Shown here: one piece after another, positions 10,552 through 22,700 of the stretch | How positions within the stretch are numbered: position 1 is the stretch's first letter | Layout: the number at the start of each line of letters is the position of its first letter | DNA from: Chamaecyparis obtusa | Lineage: Eukaryota; Streptophyta; Pinopsida; Cupressales; Cupressaceae | Length of the DNA stretch: 64,000 nt | NCBI GenBank assembly: GCA_027943335.1 | Contig: BSBK01002049.1 | Coordinates: forward strand, 186,001 to 250,000 | Direction: 5' to 3' | Notes under the pieces: generated by a model | Told to the model about the DNA's origin: nothing | Databases searched by the model: none | The model's input: only the letters and a program-made list of their open reading frames with translations | Translations under genes and position numbers: made by a program

Positions 10552-13500
10552 TTGTAAATGCTAGTGACAACCCCGTTCCACCCACAGAGTCACTAGAATG
10601 CTCACAACCACGCTCGACCCAAGTGACCCCAAGATGCACTAAGAACAATTAGGAAAAAATATTTTGAGGCTTGTATCTCAAGCCTCGTGAGAGGTATTGA
10701 TAAATCATTAGGGGCTACAAGATCTTGATTCTGAGGTCTACAATAACCTCTCCTATTTTTGGGTGATTTGAATTCATTTTCATTTGGCAAGGTGATCTCA
10801 GTCAATGCCAAAACTTATAGTGAGGGTCAGTTAAAAGTAGCTCAATAGTGTATCTTTCAAATCATCTGTCCTAGCATCAAACCATCTACTCCATTAGCTC
10901 CAGTTGGCCAGGTAAACACCAATGAAAACCCCATTATGCCAATGGAGTCACTGGAACACTCACCACCATGCTTATCCTAAGTGACCCCAAGGTGCACTAA
11001 GCATGATTGGCCAGCGATCTTCTGAGGCTTGTATCTTAGACCTCATGATAGGTATCAACAAACCATCAAGGGCTACATGATCTTGATTCTGAGGTCTACA
11101 ATAAAATCTCTTGGTTTTGGGTGATTCAACTTCATCTGCATTTGGCAAGGTGATCTCAGTTGATGTCAAAACTTGCAGTGAGGGTTAGTTTAAAGTAGCT
11201 CAATAGTGAGGGTCAAACAGTCTTCTCCATTGCCGCCGATTGGCCAAGTAAACACTAGTGACAACCCCATTCCACCCAAGGAGTCAATGGAAAACTTGTA
11301 ACCATGCTCATCCCAAGTGACCCCAAGGTGCACTAAGCATGATTGGGAAACAATCTTCCGAGGCTCATATATTGGACCTTGTGAGAGATATTGACAAACT
11401 ATCAAGGGCTACGAGATTGTGTTTCCAATGTCTACAATAACCTCTCTCAGTTTTGAGTGATTTGACTTTTTTTTCATTTGGCAAAGTGATCTCAGTCGAT
11501 GCCAAAACTTGTAGTGAGGGTCAGTTGAAAGTAGCTCAACAATGTATCTTTCAAACCATCCACCCTATAGTCCAACTATCTACTCCATTAGCTCCAATTG
11601 ACCAGGTAAACTCTAGCGACAACCTTGTTCTATCCACAGAGTCACTGGAATGCTCGTGACCATGCTCGTCACAAGTGATCCCAAGGTGCACTAAGCATGA
11701 TTGGGTAGTGATCTTACGAGGCTCATAACTTAGACCTCTCTTAGTTTTGGGTGATTCAACTTTATTTGCATTTGGTAAGGTGATCTCAGTTGATGCCAAA
11801 ACTTGCAGTGAGGGTTAGTTGAAAGTAGCTCAATAGTGTATCTTTCAAACCATTTGTGCTAACATCGAAATGTCTACTCCATTAGCTTTGATTGCTTGGG
11901 TAAATGCTAGTGACAACCCCATGCCACCCACAGAGTCACTGGAATGCTTGCGACCACACTCGACCCAAGTGACCCCAAGGTGCACTAAGCATGATTAGGC
12001 AATGATGTTCTGAGGCTCATATCTAGGACCTCATGAGAGGTATTAACAAATCATTAGGGGCTACATGATTATGTTTCCAAGGTCTACAATAACCTCTCTC
12101 AGCTTTGGGTGATTCAACTTCATTTGCATTTGGCAAGGTGATCTCAGACAATACCAAAACTTGTAGTGAGGGTTAGTTGAAAGTACCTCAGCAGTGTATC
12201 TTCTAACCCATCCATCCTGGCATTGAACCATCTACTCCATTAGCTTTTTTTGGCTAGGTAAATGCTAGTGACAACCCAGTTATACCCACGGAGTCACTGG
12301 AATGCTTGTGACCATGCTCGACCCAAGTGACCCCAAGGTGCACTAAGCATGGTTGGACAATGATCTTCTAAGACTTGTATCTTAGACCTCATGAATGGTA
12401 TTGACAAACTATCAAGGGCTACAAGATCATGTTTTTGAGGTCTACAATAACCTCTCTCTATTTTGGGTAATTTGACATCGTTTGCATTTGTCAAGATGAT
12501 CTCAATCAATGCCAAAACTTGCAGTGAGGGTTAGTTGAAAGTAGCTCAACAGTGTATCTTTCAAACCATCCATCCTAGCATCAAACTGTCTACTCCATCT
12601 TTTCCGGTTGGCTAAGTAAATGATAGTGATAACTCTATTGCACCCACAGAGGCACTAGAATGCTCGCGACCACGCTTGACCCAAGTGACCCCAAGGTGCA
12701 CTAGGCACAATTGGGCAACGATCTTCTGAGGCTTGTATCTCAAACCTTGTAAGAGGTATCGACTAACTATCAGTGGCTATGAGATCATGTTTCCAAGGTC
12801 TACAATAACCTCTCTTGGATTTGGGCACTTCCACTTCATTTTCATTTGGGAAGGAAATCTCAGTCGATGCCAAAACTTGTAGTGAGGGTCAGTTGAAAGT
12901 AGCTTAGTAGCGTATTTGTCAAACTATCTATCCTACCATTGAACCATCTACTCCATCAGCTCCGGTTTGCTAGGTAAATTCTAGTGACAACCCTGTTCAT
13001 CCACGGAGTCACTGGAATGCTTGCAACCACGCTCATCCCAAGTGACCCCAAGGTTCACTAAGCACAATTGGGCATCAATATTTCAAGGCTCGTATCTCAG
13101 ACCTCATTAGAGGTATCAATAAACCATTATGGGCTACGAGATCCTACTTCTAAGTTCTACAATAACCTCTCTCAATTTTGGGTGATTCGACTTTGTTCCA
13201 ATTTGGCAAGGTGATCTCATTCAATGCCAAAAGTTGTAGTGGGGGTGAGTTGAAATTAGCTCAATAGTGTATCTTTCAAACCATTTATCTCAGCATCAAA
13301 CCATCTACTCCATCGGCTCTGGTTGGCTAGGCAAATACTAGTGGCAACCCTGTTCTACCCATGAAATCACTAGAATGCTCGCAACCACACTCAACCCAAG
13401 TGACCCCAAGGTGCACTAAGCATGATCGGGTAGAAATCTTTCAAGGATCGTATCTCAAACCTTGTAAGAGGTATCGACAAGCTATCAGGGGCTATGGGAT

Positions 13501-14130
13501 CATGTTTTTGGTATCTACAATAACTCCTCTCAATTTTGGGTACTTCAACTTCCTTTGCATTTGACAAGGTGATCTCAATCGATTCCAAAACTTGTAGTGA
13601 GGGTCAGTTGAAAGTAGCTCAATAGTAGATCTTTCAAACTACTTGTCCTGGCATCAAAGCATCTACTCCATCAGCTCTGATTAGCCAGATAAATGCTAGT
13701 AACAACCCCGTTCTACCCACAGAGTCACTAGAATGTTCATGACCATGGTCGACCCAAGTGACCCCAAGGTGCACTAAGCATGATTGGGTGTAAATCTTTC
13801 AAGGCTTATATCTTATACCTCATGAGAGGTATTGACAAACTAACAGTGTCTACAAGATCATTTTTATGAGGTCTACAATAACCTCTCTTAGTTCTAGGTG
13901 ATTCGACTCAGTTTGCATTTGGCAAGGCGATCTCATTGGATGCCAAAACTTGTAGTGAGGGTTAGTTGAAAGTATCTCAGCAATACATATCTTTCAAACC
14001 GTCTATCCTGGCATCGAACCATCTACTCCATCAGCTCAGGTTGGCTAAGTAAATGCTAGTGACAACTCCGTTCTACCCACGGAGTCATTGGAACACTTGT
14101 GAGCATGCTCGACCCAAGTGACCTAACAGC
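10552..14130. repeat. Tandem satellite array, ~358-bp unit, about 10 units
   Basis: A recurring anchor, GAGTCACTGGAATGCTC and variants, starts at 10587, 10945, 11281, 11639, 11933, 12291, 12649, 13006, 13364, 13722 and 14082. Spacings are 358, 336, 358, 294, 358, 358, 357, 358, 358 and 360 bases. The two short units carry internal deletions of about 22 and 64 bases. Each unit also repeats TGACCCCAAGGTGCACTAAGCA and AAAACTTGTAGTGAGGGT blocks. The edges are ragged: the left edge starts at about 10552 in mid-unit and the right edge ends after GACCCAAGTGACC. No unit holds a conserved open frame, so the short ORFs here are chance. The units differ by scattered substitutions, which points to an old array. 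Confidence 0.95.
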
Positions 14131-14767
14131 ACAAGTGCTACATTTCTCTATGGATTTAGTAAACCCCAATATGATGAGTTATATAGATATTTAGTAAATA
14201 CATATCATTGAAACAATGTAGTACTAAGTGGATCAAGTGGGATTACAAGTTGGGTTGAGGGCTATGGGATCTGTGATGTAGTAGAGTGGGTATATAGAGT
14301 ATAATATCAACACTTGTCTTTGTAATGTAGTAGATGGAGATATAAAATGTTATGTTAGGTGAATTCTAATGGTAATCAAGAAATATGGTTCATGGTTTTG
14401 CATGCTAGGGTCAAGGTGTATATGGAAAAGATATATAGCTAGTTGAGAAGTTTGGTATGTAATAATATGTGCATGCATGGCTTTGAGGACACAGAATATG
14501 TGTTTTGTATGGTCATGGAGTTGGGTTGTCCAAAGACTTAAAAAGATTGATTTTTTGGGTAGTTGGCAGATTTGGGCTATCACTGGAGCATGCCTTAAAT
14601 GCAAAATTGTGGTTTTTCTACACGAGTCTAGTTGTGTTCTGATTGAGGAAGTTAACAATTATAGAGGTAGTTTGTAAATCTGAAGAGACTGACTATCCCT
14701 TTGGGTGGGAGGTATAATGGTATGAAACATAAGAACATAGGAAATCTATAGAACTTAAACCTCAAAC
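14131..14767. other. Unassigned spacer right of the satellite
   Basis: No LTR terminus, tandem repeat or family-level protein similarity is visible. Short frames on both strands, about 66-102 codons, overlap each other and show no recognisable motif. Confidence 0.45.
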
Positions 14768-14816
14768 ATAATAAGCTCCATGAATAGGGTATTCCAGTGT
14801 AAAGAAAAATAAATGT
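14768..14816 (-). repeat. 49-bp direct repeat, copy 2 (exon-like)
   Basis: This is the partner of 10070-10118, with two mismatches. It reads FLYTGIPYSWSLL on the minus strand, with a possible acceptor (TTTATGAAG) upstream. Beyond the 49 bases the similarity to copy 1 stops on both sides. Confidence 0.85.
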
Positions 14817-15234
14817 AACTTCATAAAGATATAATTTAAATCATAATGATAATCATAGTCAAGATATAACTTCACCATTCAATTCCATAAACATGAATAA
14901 ATATATATGTATACAAAAGATGACGCAAATATAACATAAAATTGAACATGTTCTATATATAGAAAGTATCAAATGTATCAAAAGTATCTCCATATACAAA
15001 TATGGCACATGCCATTTCAAAATGTCTACAAAATCAATGTTTCAAGGTGTAAAATCTAGGATATATGGCATCTCAAAATGTGCCAAGTGGCATCTCTAAA
15101 TGAACATAAACCTAAAGCTACATCCTATGTCATAGGGGGATCATCAAAATGTAGCCTCTTTGAAGAAATGTTTGGCTCTGATTGATTGTGCATAAAAAAT
15201 GAGTTCAAACCCAAGTTAGATTGCTAAGTTTATA

Positions 15235-15236
<2 letters not shown>

Positions 15237-15330
<94 letters not shown>
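15237..15330. repeat. (AT)47 microsatellite
   Basis: There are 94 bases of uninterrupted AT dinucleotide. An apparent Ile-Tyr open frame across it is an artefact of the repeat. Confidence 0.98.
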
Positions 15331-15332
<2 letters not shown>

Positions 15333-15595
15333 CATAATTCAAACACTAATTTAATTAAAATTATAACTGAATACAAATATCTATACCTAGCCTCTCGATT
15401 GCCTACCATGATCAAGTGTCCTAGCAAAAGTCTTTGGTAGCGAAGGGACCATGCCAACAATACCAACTCCAACCTATAAATATATATTTTCAATAATGAG
15501 ATTAGTAGAGTGGTATAACATGGAGTAACAAATCTAAAAAATAGGATGATATCAAAATAAAATTATAAATTGATCGAACTAAAATTAAAACTTAC

Positions 15596-15682
15596 ATCTA
15601 CTAGTCCCTCCTTTGGAATAGTGGGCTGGGTCAACAAAGATATGAAAGATTCTTGTCGGCCCTCCCTCACACTGGGAGTAAC
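15596..15682 (-). other. Candidate exon (87 bp) with consensus splice borders
   Basis: On the minus strand the acceptor reads ACTATCATAG and the donor reads GAT followed by GTAAGT. The 87 bases are 29 codons and are open in two frames. It is the best-bordered of the small exon-like segments. Confidence 0.45.
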
Positions 15683-15780
15683 CTATGATAGTAAAAATAT
15701 TATCAATTATATATAAATATACTTCATCATAACAACCCTGGTTATAAAATACAAATAACAATATGTAAAAGTCTACATAC

Positions 15781-15859
15781 AATCGGGCTCACTCCGAATT
15801 GAGATGCCTGTCAGTCTAGACTCCCAAACCCGGGTGGGAACATCATCAAGAGCTACACC
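15781..15859 (-). other. Candidate exon (79 bp) with consensus splice borders
   Basis: On the minus strand the acceptor is TTATTGTATAG and the donor is GTATGT. One of three frames is open, reading GVALDDVPTRVWESRLTG and on. The 79-base length leaves phase 1. Confidence 0.45.
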
Positions 15860-15947
15860 CTATACAATAAAGTGCACATAAAATATTTATTACTACACAC
15901 AAGTGGCATACATATGCATGGATAATTAATCTTAAATAATTAATTAC

Positions 15948-16009
15948 CTTTCCTTTGTCGACATCTGATGAAGGAACCCCCTCCTACCCCGACTGACATC
16001 AATTATAGC
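15948..16009 (-). other. Candidate exon (62 bp) with consensus splice borders
   Basis: The acceptor is GTACTCTTATAG and the donor GTAATT on the minus strand. The open frame reads AIIDVSRGRRGFLHQMSTK. Joining it to the next exon-like segment in this phase gives an early stop, which is the main reason for calling the gene decayed. Confidence 0.4.
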
Positions 16010-17278
16010 CTATAAGAGTACAATAAGATGATAATATATTAGTAAATATATGAATTTTATTTTTCTAATTGATAGAGATTTAAGCATGTACACCAAATGA
16101 TATAAAAAAAGTTAATGGGTACATAATTTATAATATATAGTATAGGCATCAAGGCCAAATGAAATGGTCAAAAGTGTGGAGTCATCCACCTGTCTGAACT
16201 CCTCCACTATCATCAACTGAACATAAATGGAAAATATGTATATACATAAGTGCATGCAATCATTAAAACTAATCTAAATAAATAAATTAGTTTTAAACTA
16301 AATAAGTCATGTGACAAATTTATTTATAATGTTTACTCTTCGTACACCTCCTGAGCACTCTCATGAGATGTAGATGCTTCATGAGGTGTTGCAGCCTCTA
16401 CAACTGTGTCTCCTATATCATCCTCATCAATAACATACTGATATGTATCAGCATCAGTAAGCAGTCCAAGGCACATAATCTTGCATATAATACAAATATG
16501 GGGCTTGCATACATGTGAAATTTGGTGAGATGTTGGTGTGCCAACATCATCCACACTAGGAGGCAACACTGACTTGGTCTGTATGATCAACTGATCACTC
16601 AGAAAATTAATAGCCCTAATAGTCTATGAGGCAACCTCTACAATGATATCAGGATGCTGCACTAGAGGACGGGGTGCGACATTAGTGGAGGGATGAAGGT
16701 AGTGGCCTTTTTATGCTGGGAAAATGGCCTAGTCTAAGGAGCTCCTCCAGCTATGCCCATGTTGGGGCTCATGCTAAAATAATTAACATTGTGACCAAGC
16801 ACAAACTTAGCATACAATTTTCTTATGAAATAGAAAGGGAGCTCAAAATTGCTATGGGGTGGTTTATCAAAAACCATCCACCAACGATCCCATAAGTGTG
16901 TGTGCATTGCTTCATTTGCGCACCATTTTATTGATAATTTGGGCTTTTTGGGGTCACCTGTAATCCAGTTTTAGGATTCACAAAAAGGGAGGCTATATCT
17001 TCCCTAGTTATATTAAGGGCCGCAATCCCATCATGGTCAAGCCCGTCATCAAATTGGGCATGCATATCATCATGCCAATGAAGAGCGGCATTATGTTGTC
17101 ATGTGAGTGTGTTAATGTTTTCAACAATAGTATTCTGATATGTGTTTTGGAAACCTCATATTCTGTTCAAATTATCTTGTATCAAATCTTCTAAAGATGG
17201 AGGGTTTTGAGATGGGGGATTGTTTTGGGGATCATTATTTGGGGTGGGAGGTTTATTTTCTTTATTGTTGTTACCCAT

Positions 17279-17794
17279 GACTGATTAAATAAAAAAAAAA
17301 TATAAATTTCAATTTGATTTCATATATTATTACAAAAATAAATACAAAACCCAATTTCAACCAAAAAAACTACATTTAGCATCAAAATGAAATAAAATAA
17401 TCAAAATATAGAAAGAATTTACTTACCGTATATATTGAGGAGTTGAATTTGTTGTTGGGGAAATTAGATACCTGAAAAATTTGAGTATCAGATATATAGA
17501 GCCATCTTACAAACCCAAAAACAATGAGAGAAATGAGAAACATGGCTTGCGGGTTTTGATTTATGCCACAGGTTTTGGGTACCTAATGTTTTTCGGGTAC
17601 CTGATAATTTTGGGTACTTGATTATGATTGTTCTTTGGTTTTAGGTTTTCCTAGGTGTACTAACACCCTGGCCTACTAGAAAGTCAACAAGCATTTTCAT
17701 GCGCTTTTGGATGAGTGAAAAGTGAATATTTTTCACATCGCCACTTTTTGGCCGCTCATGATCTTGCACATACCCATCTCTATAGCTCCATATT
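17279..17794. other. Spacer and left breakpoint of element X1
   Basis: AT-rich sequence lies upstream of the exon-like gene. X1 homology, judged against 41343-41760, fades between about 17740 and 17790 without any LTR, so X1 has lost its 3' LTR here. No open frame of note was found. Confidence 0.5.
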
Positions 17795-20700
17795 CTATGC
17801 ATACTCCCCTTTGACATTAATGAAAAAGTTCTTAAAAACTATATCTAATAGTACTTATAGTGAGAGAACATCCAGATATGCTATCTGCAAGTTTTGGATC
17901 TCTTTCTTCCAAAATGTAATCAATGAATTAACAATCTAAAGATGGGTGCATAATGCATACTATAGCTTCTCCACCATTTCAAAATCTATGCAATAACCAT
18001 GATCATATATTACCATGGCGACATCAATCTCCTTGATATTCTGATTGATTATATCTAGTGAAGGTGCAAGAACATTTCTAAGCTAAGTCTGCCTAGCCCT
18101 TATCTTTGATATTTCCTTTTCTACCTTCTCAATTTTGTCAATTTGTCCCCGATAGACATTCTTACACATTTTTATGTCAATAGAAGGATCTTCTACTAAA
18201 TTCCTCACCTTTTCAATCATATCCTCTTCTTCTGGAATCTTCTTGAAGTGATCAGCTATCAACGTAACTTGATTCATGCAATCAACTATATTTTTTCTCC
18301 CTTTTGCTGCAAATTGTTTCAAAGTTTCTTGTCCAACATTAAGTGAACTGAGGTTTAATGAGAAGTTACTGACTAACTCAATTAATTTTTTTTACATATA
18401 CTTCTCCTCTACAACTATTGATGCATATTTTTCCAAGCAATAGAAATTACTCTTGAACTGTGAAAGAATTGTACTTACATCATCAACAGAGTGTACCTTG
18501 GACACTTTCTTGTCAGCTGGTAACAAGTTGTTCAAGATGTTTACTAATTCTACAAGGAGGGGATTCCACATTACCTATTTTTCCTTAGCCTTCTCCATAG
18601 CTAAGATACTGAACTTGATCAGGTCTTCTTCTCCCCATGAATCCAAACTAGTTGAGTCAAGTGTCAAGCTTGACAACAATAATGCTGAAGGAGTGATAGG
18701 AGTGCTCTCCATAACTTCTAGCTTTACTTTTCTTAGTAATTCAACTAATGGTTCATCTATTATTTCATTTCCTTTTTCTTCTTCTTTCTTTTCTTCTATT
18801 TCTATTTCTTTTTCTTTTTCTTCTTCTTTCTTATCTTCTCCTTTTTCTATTTCTTTTTCTTTCTTTTCGTCTTCCACTTTTGTCATATCTTCAATTAGTA
18901 TTTCTTGTATAATGGGAGAAGTGTTATTACATAAGATTTCAGCTTCTTGTGTACTCACAAAAGCTTCTTCAAACTTTTCTAGGTCTTTATCTATGGTTGC
19001 CATGGGTATCTCTACATTATCAATGATAATGATGTTATCCTTTAGTGACTTTGTCATGGGTGTAGATAGATCTGCCTCTTTTTGTGTTTCAACTATAGGC
19101 ACTAAGTCTTGAGGACCTATCACTGATGCATTAGTGGGCTCTACCACCTTGACTTCCTTTGAGGGAATATGAGCTATGGGCGCAGTGGATTGGAACATGT
19201 GCCTATTCATAAACACATTCTCAAATGCTTTCTCTGTTTCTTTAGCAACTAATTCATAATTCTTGTCCATAATATACAAAGTCCTTGACTTAGTTCTAAG
19301 ATGTGGCTTTGCTAGACCTAATAATAAGGTCTTCTCTACTAAAGTGCATACTAGGAGGGTTTCATCTAAAATCTTTTTGCTTATCCTTAGATCCTCTTCA
19401 ATTGCCTATCTTTTAAAGAATTCGAATCTGTTCCATACATTATCTGGAATCCCAATCTTTAGTTCTACGACTGTCTTCATGAACTTCAGCATATGTTTGA
19501 CAATCATTCCATGAATTTTTGACTTGTCAATTTAACTATACTTCTCATAGAACTTCCCAACTTGATCTATCCTTCCTTCATCAATAATTCTTGTACTTAA
19601 CATACTAAGATTGGGTTTGAAACTTACTTCTAGAGCTGCTTGAGTGTTTTTCTTGTTCCTTGTTGCTCGTGAGGATGGATGATTGGTGCTAATCTCTTTC
19701 TTCCTCTTAGGCATTGCCTTATACTTAGGAGGAGTAATAAGGTCAATGGTTTTAGTGGGCACAGAAGGGGTATCACCTATTTTATGCTTCTAGTCATCAT
19801 ATTTCTCAATTTTCACCTTCTTTATCTTTGGGTCATTATATTTTGTTGTAGATGCACTCTCTAATTCCAAAGAAATATTCTCTTGCCTTGCTTTGTCTAG
19901 GTCATCCTGAGACATTCCATGAATTCTCAAGATCTCTAAATTAACCTTGGCAACTTTTATTTTTGTTGTTGTGCTCTTTAATACAACATCTACCTCTCTT
20001 GTCTTCTCTTCATAAGTCCCCCATCTAGGTTCATTGGGGTCCTTAGGTGCTGACATCATAACTTGAGCATAAGCCTCTATAATAGGCTCTTCCACTTCAT
20101 ATCCCAGTGGATGAATCCAATTTTTTCTTGGTTCAATAGCCTCCATGCATGTTGTATCAGTCTCAACCATGAAGCAAATACTATCTTTGTATTTCTCAAC
20201 AATACTCTTTGGTATTCTATATCTCATCTACATTTTGGCTCTAAATGTCTTCAACTCTAGTGTTATGTAATCCTTCAAGGTGATCTTAGTACACTCCTTC
20301 AGAGATATCTATGGTATTGTGGGCATAGATTTGTCTAGATATAAATCAGATACTTTTCCAACAATGTGGAAGTACATGTAGATTATTAGGGACTCAAACC
20401 TGAATATCTTAGTCTTGTCATGCTTGATAGACTTGATGTTGTCTATAAGATGTGAGCACAAGATCTCACATAGATTAAACTCTCCATTCTCCTTTACCAA
20501 CCTTATTACTACTAGAATGGTGGCTGCTAACACACTGTTCACTCTATTGGTGTGTTGGAACCTATATCCCAGTATCATGGACTTCAATTTGATGTCTTTT
20601 TGCTCCATAGGCTCTATAGTCATTCTGCGCCTATCACTTCTTGATTTCCATGATTGTTCAACAATATTCCTCACATCTTTTCCCATAGGAAGATGACACC

Positions 20701-21114
20701 TATCCTTGAGATGTTTTTTGTCTCATGAATTAGGTCTCCTATAATCTTGACCAATACTTCACCTATCTAGAATAGGTCATCATGTATTTTTCTGAGTAAG
20801 ATCTTGATCCATTTTGACTTGTAGAACTCATATGTCATAACATATTCCACTATAGGATGATTATTCCACTACACATACTCATCCATGAAGGTTTTATCAG
20901 GTTTTAACATTGTCTCCATGTGCGCTCTTATTGTGTCCAATCCTACTAGTTCCTTCTTGCAATATATGTATGCCCTAATGTCTTCTACGTGCATAACGCC
21001 CATGGGAGTGTAGGAGAATGCACCTTCTAGGTCGTCTAGTGTGGACTTAAATGGATGCCTCTTAAATACATATCTCTTCTTCTCTGTGACATCAAATACA
21101 ATGGGAGTAGCCAT
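17795..21114 (-). pseudogene. X1 second frame: large orphan protein (~1,100 codons, unknown function)
   Basis: The frame starts at ATG 21112-21114 (MATPIVFDVTEKKRYVFKRH). After one frameshift near 20695 it stays in one phase from 20686 to the stop at 17795-17797, about 960 codons, with only about a dozen isolated stops, mostly TAG. The N-terminal third is mixed alpha/beta in composition with Cys and Trp residues. The middle has a basic MPKRKKE patch near 19700 that could be a nuclear localisation signal. A Glu/Lys-rich segment lies at about 18740-18890, and a helical C-terminus ends FFINVKG. No DDE, RT, RNase H or protease motif is visible. The C-terminal 140 codons recur, diverged, in X2 (41343-41760), so this was a real protein. 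I do not recognise the family. Confidence 0.75.
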
Positions 21115-21585
21115 TACTTACTTGAATATCCCTTTCCAAAAGATCTCAAAGATTTTTGAATTAGCGTGATGAACCAGGGTTTCTGCAACTGATTACATAC
21201 ACTAACAATCACTAGTGAAACAATGTGCAATCCTTCACAACTAAATGCAAGTGCTCTTCTACTTTCCAAATGCTCTGAATTTGAATGCAATGAGAGGTTT
21301 ACAAAATTTTGTGTACTTTAAAGTAGAAAATATGCCATTAATGATTGTTGTGTAAACTAGACTGTTACTGAAAATTTCAATCTTTCATTACGTAAACAAT
21401 CAGCTAGTGCGTTCTTGCACATAGGATCTTCTATTCTCCAAAAGGTTAATTCCAAAGGTGCATACTCTTAGAGTGAGTATACCAGCCGCCCAGGGGTCTA
21501 GAGCTGAATTAGCTCCCCCTATGACCATAAGTGCCATTCATCTTGATGTAGAGGGTGCATCCACTGTGGATTCATCCAATACATA

Positions 21586-22668
21586 TTAACCAACCTTATC
21601 CTTCTTTACTTCTAACCAAATATTGCTCACATTATCTAAATCTTTCACAAACTTAACTTCACCTTCACGGTCCAATACTAGTTCTTTAGGCTTTTTAGGG
21701 ATTTCTTGACCTTGCATCCTTGATCTAGAAAACTTTGAGATGTGTCCAGCCTTGTTACAAGAGTGACAACTGACTAGAGGCCTTATATTCCTAGGTGCAT
21801 TGACATGGGTTACCATTTTACATTGTCTTACTGAGTGACCATTATAGTTACATATATGACATGTAACATTCTAAGAACTTCTCATATTTGGCTGATTCTG
21901 ATTTCTTTGATTATGATGTGACTTGTTCTTCTAACTTGTCTTACAATTCATAGCTCTATGACCAAATTTATTACATAAATAACAATAACCATTGAAAGGT
22001 CTCACCTATGTATAGTTCCTTGCTATATGTCCATGCTTATTACATGCATAACAAGTTCGATCTACTATCTTGTGCTCATTCTTGGATGGTTCAACATGAT
22101 CTTTAGTATGACTTCAAGTCTCCTTACTATCTGTGGTATTTACTGGTGCTTTCATTCTTTCTTGCATGTTGTCAATTTGGTTATGTGCTTCATTGTATCC
22201 AATATAGCTAGTATTTCCTTTAAGTCTTCTTGCATATAACTGAGATTCTATAAAATCAAAACTGGTGTGCAATTTTTCAATGTGATTCTTTGCCTCTTTT
22301 CATTCAAATTCCAATCTTTCATTGTTGTTCCTTAGTTCCAAAATTTCCATGTTTTCTTGCCTTAATTCTTCATTCAACTGAAGGTTCTCTTTTATCTATT
22401 CATTATAGACATCTTGATTGTTGATTATCTTATCATCTAATTCTCCATTCAATTCTTTCAAGGATGAATTTTCTTCATTCAACTTCTTGATTATAATCCC
22501 TAACTCACTGGTAGAGCATTCTTTCAAATCTTTTCTTAGCCTTTTGATGACTAATTGAGCATCACTAGCTTTTTCTTTAAGTTCTTCAATTTCTTTTTCA
22601 GATCTATCCAGGTCTTCAAGGGAAGCTTCAAGATTTCTTTTCATATGTTTCATTTCTACTTTGTCCAT
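21586..22668 (-). pseudogene. X1 gag-like protein: coiled coil plus four zinc knuckles
   Basis: The start is the ATG at 22666-22668, 33 bases below the PBS segment. The N-terminal 130 residues are charged heptad-like sequence (LEDLDRSEKEIEELKEKASD and on), so a coiled coil is likely. Four CCHC knuckles follow: 22012-22053 (last Cys now Tyr), 21943-21984 (intact), 21820-21861 (intact) and 21727-21768 (last Cys now Ser). The frame is continuous for 361 codons with about six isolated stops and no net frameshift. A role in RNA binding and particle formation follows from the knuckles. No protease DSG motif follows it, unlike in copia A, D and E. Four knuckles are more than the single one seen in the other copia gags here. 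Confidence 0.8.
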
Positions 22669-22700
22669 GATCTCCTCAAGTGGTTAAAATTTTTTGCTGA

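Larger units (their letters stand above)
15390..17278 (-). pseudogene. Unidentified multi-exon-like gene or transposon gene (decayed)
   Basis: The minus strand opens with ATG at 17276-17278 (MGNNNKENKPP, then an Asn/Pro-rich start). It continues through a frame with stops that includes a LWDRWWMVFDKPP segment. A further frame at 16333-16735 ends in an acidic YVIDEDDIGDTVVEAATP tail. Short segments with GT-AG borders follow at about 16190-16216, 15948-16009, 15781-15859, 15596-15682 and 15390-15473. Not all phases join, so either it has decayed or some borders are wrong. I do not recognise the product. A DNA-transposon accessory protein or a dead host gene are both possible. No LTR, PBS or retroelement motif is present. 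Confidence 0.4.

Noticed and set aside
10359..13588. Several 65-97 codon frames on both strands in the satellite
   Set aside because: They fall at the same phase of successive satellite units and are broken in most units, so they are by-products of the repeat.
15234..15440. Open frame with an Ile-Tyr repeat
   Set aside because: It is a translation of the AT microsatellite and has no coding evidence.
9014..17750. Another LTR element covering the whole region
   Set aside because: No TG/CA paired ends, PBS, PPT or pol motif could be found. The 49-bp direct repeat is too short and too internal to be an LTR pair.
18453..19112. Plus-strand 219-codon frame rich in Ser and Phe
   Set aside because: It is antisense to the Glu/Lys-rich part of the X1 orphan protein. 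The Ser/Phe bias is what GAA/AAG codons give when read backwards, and the opposite strand has the coherent long frame.
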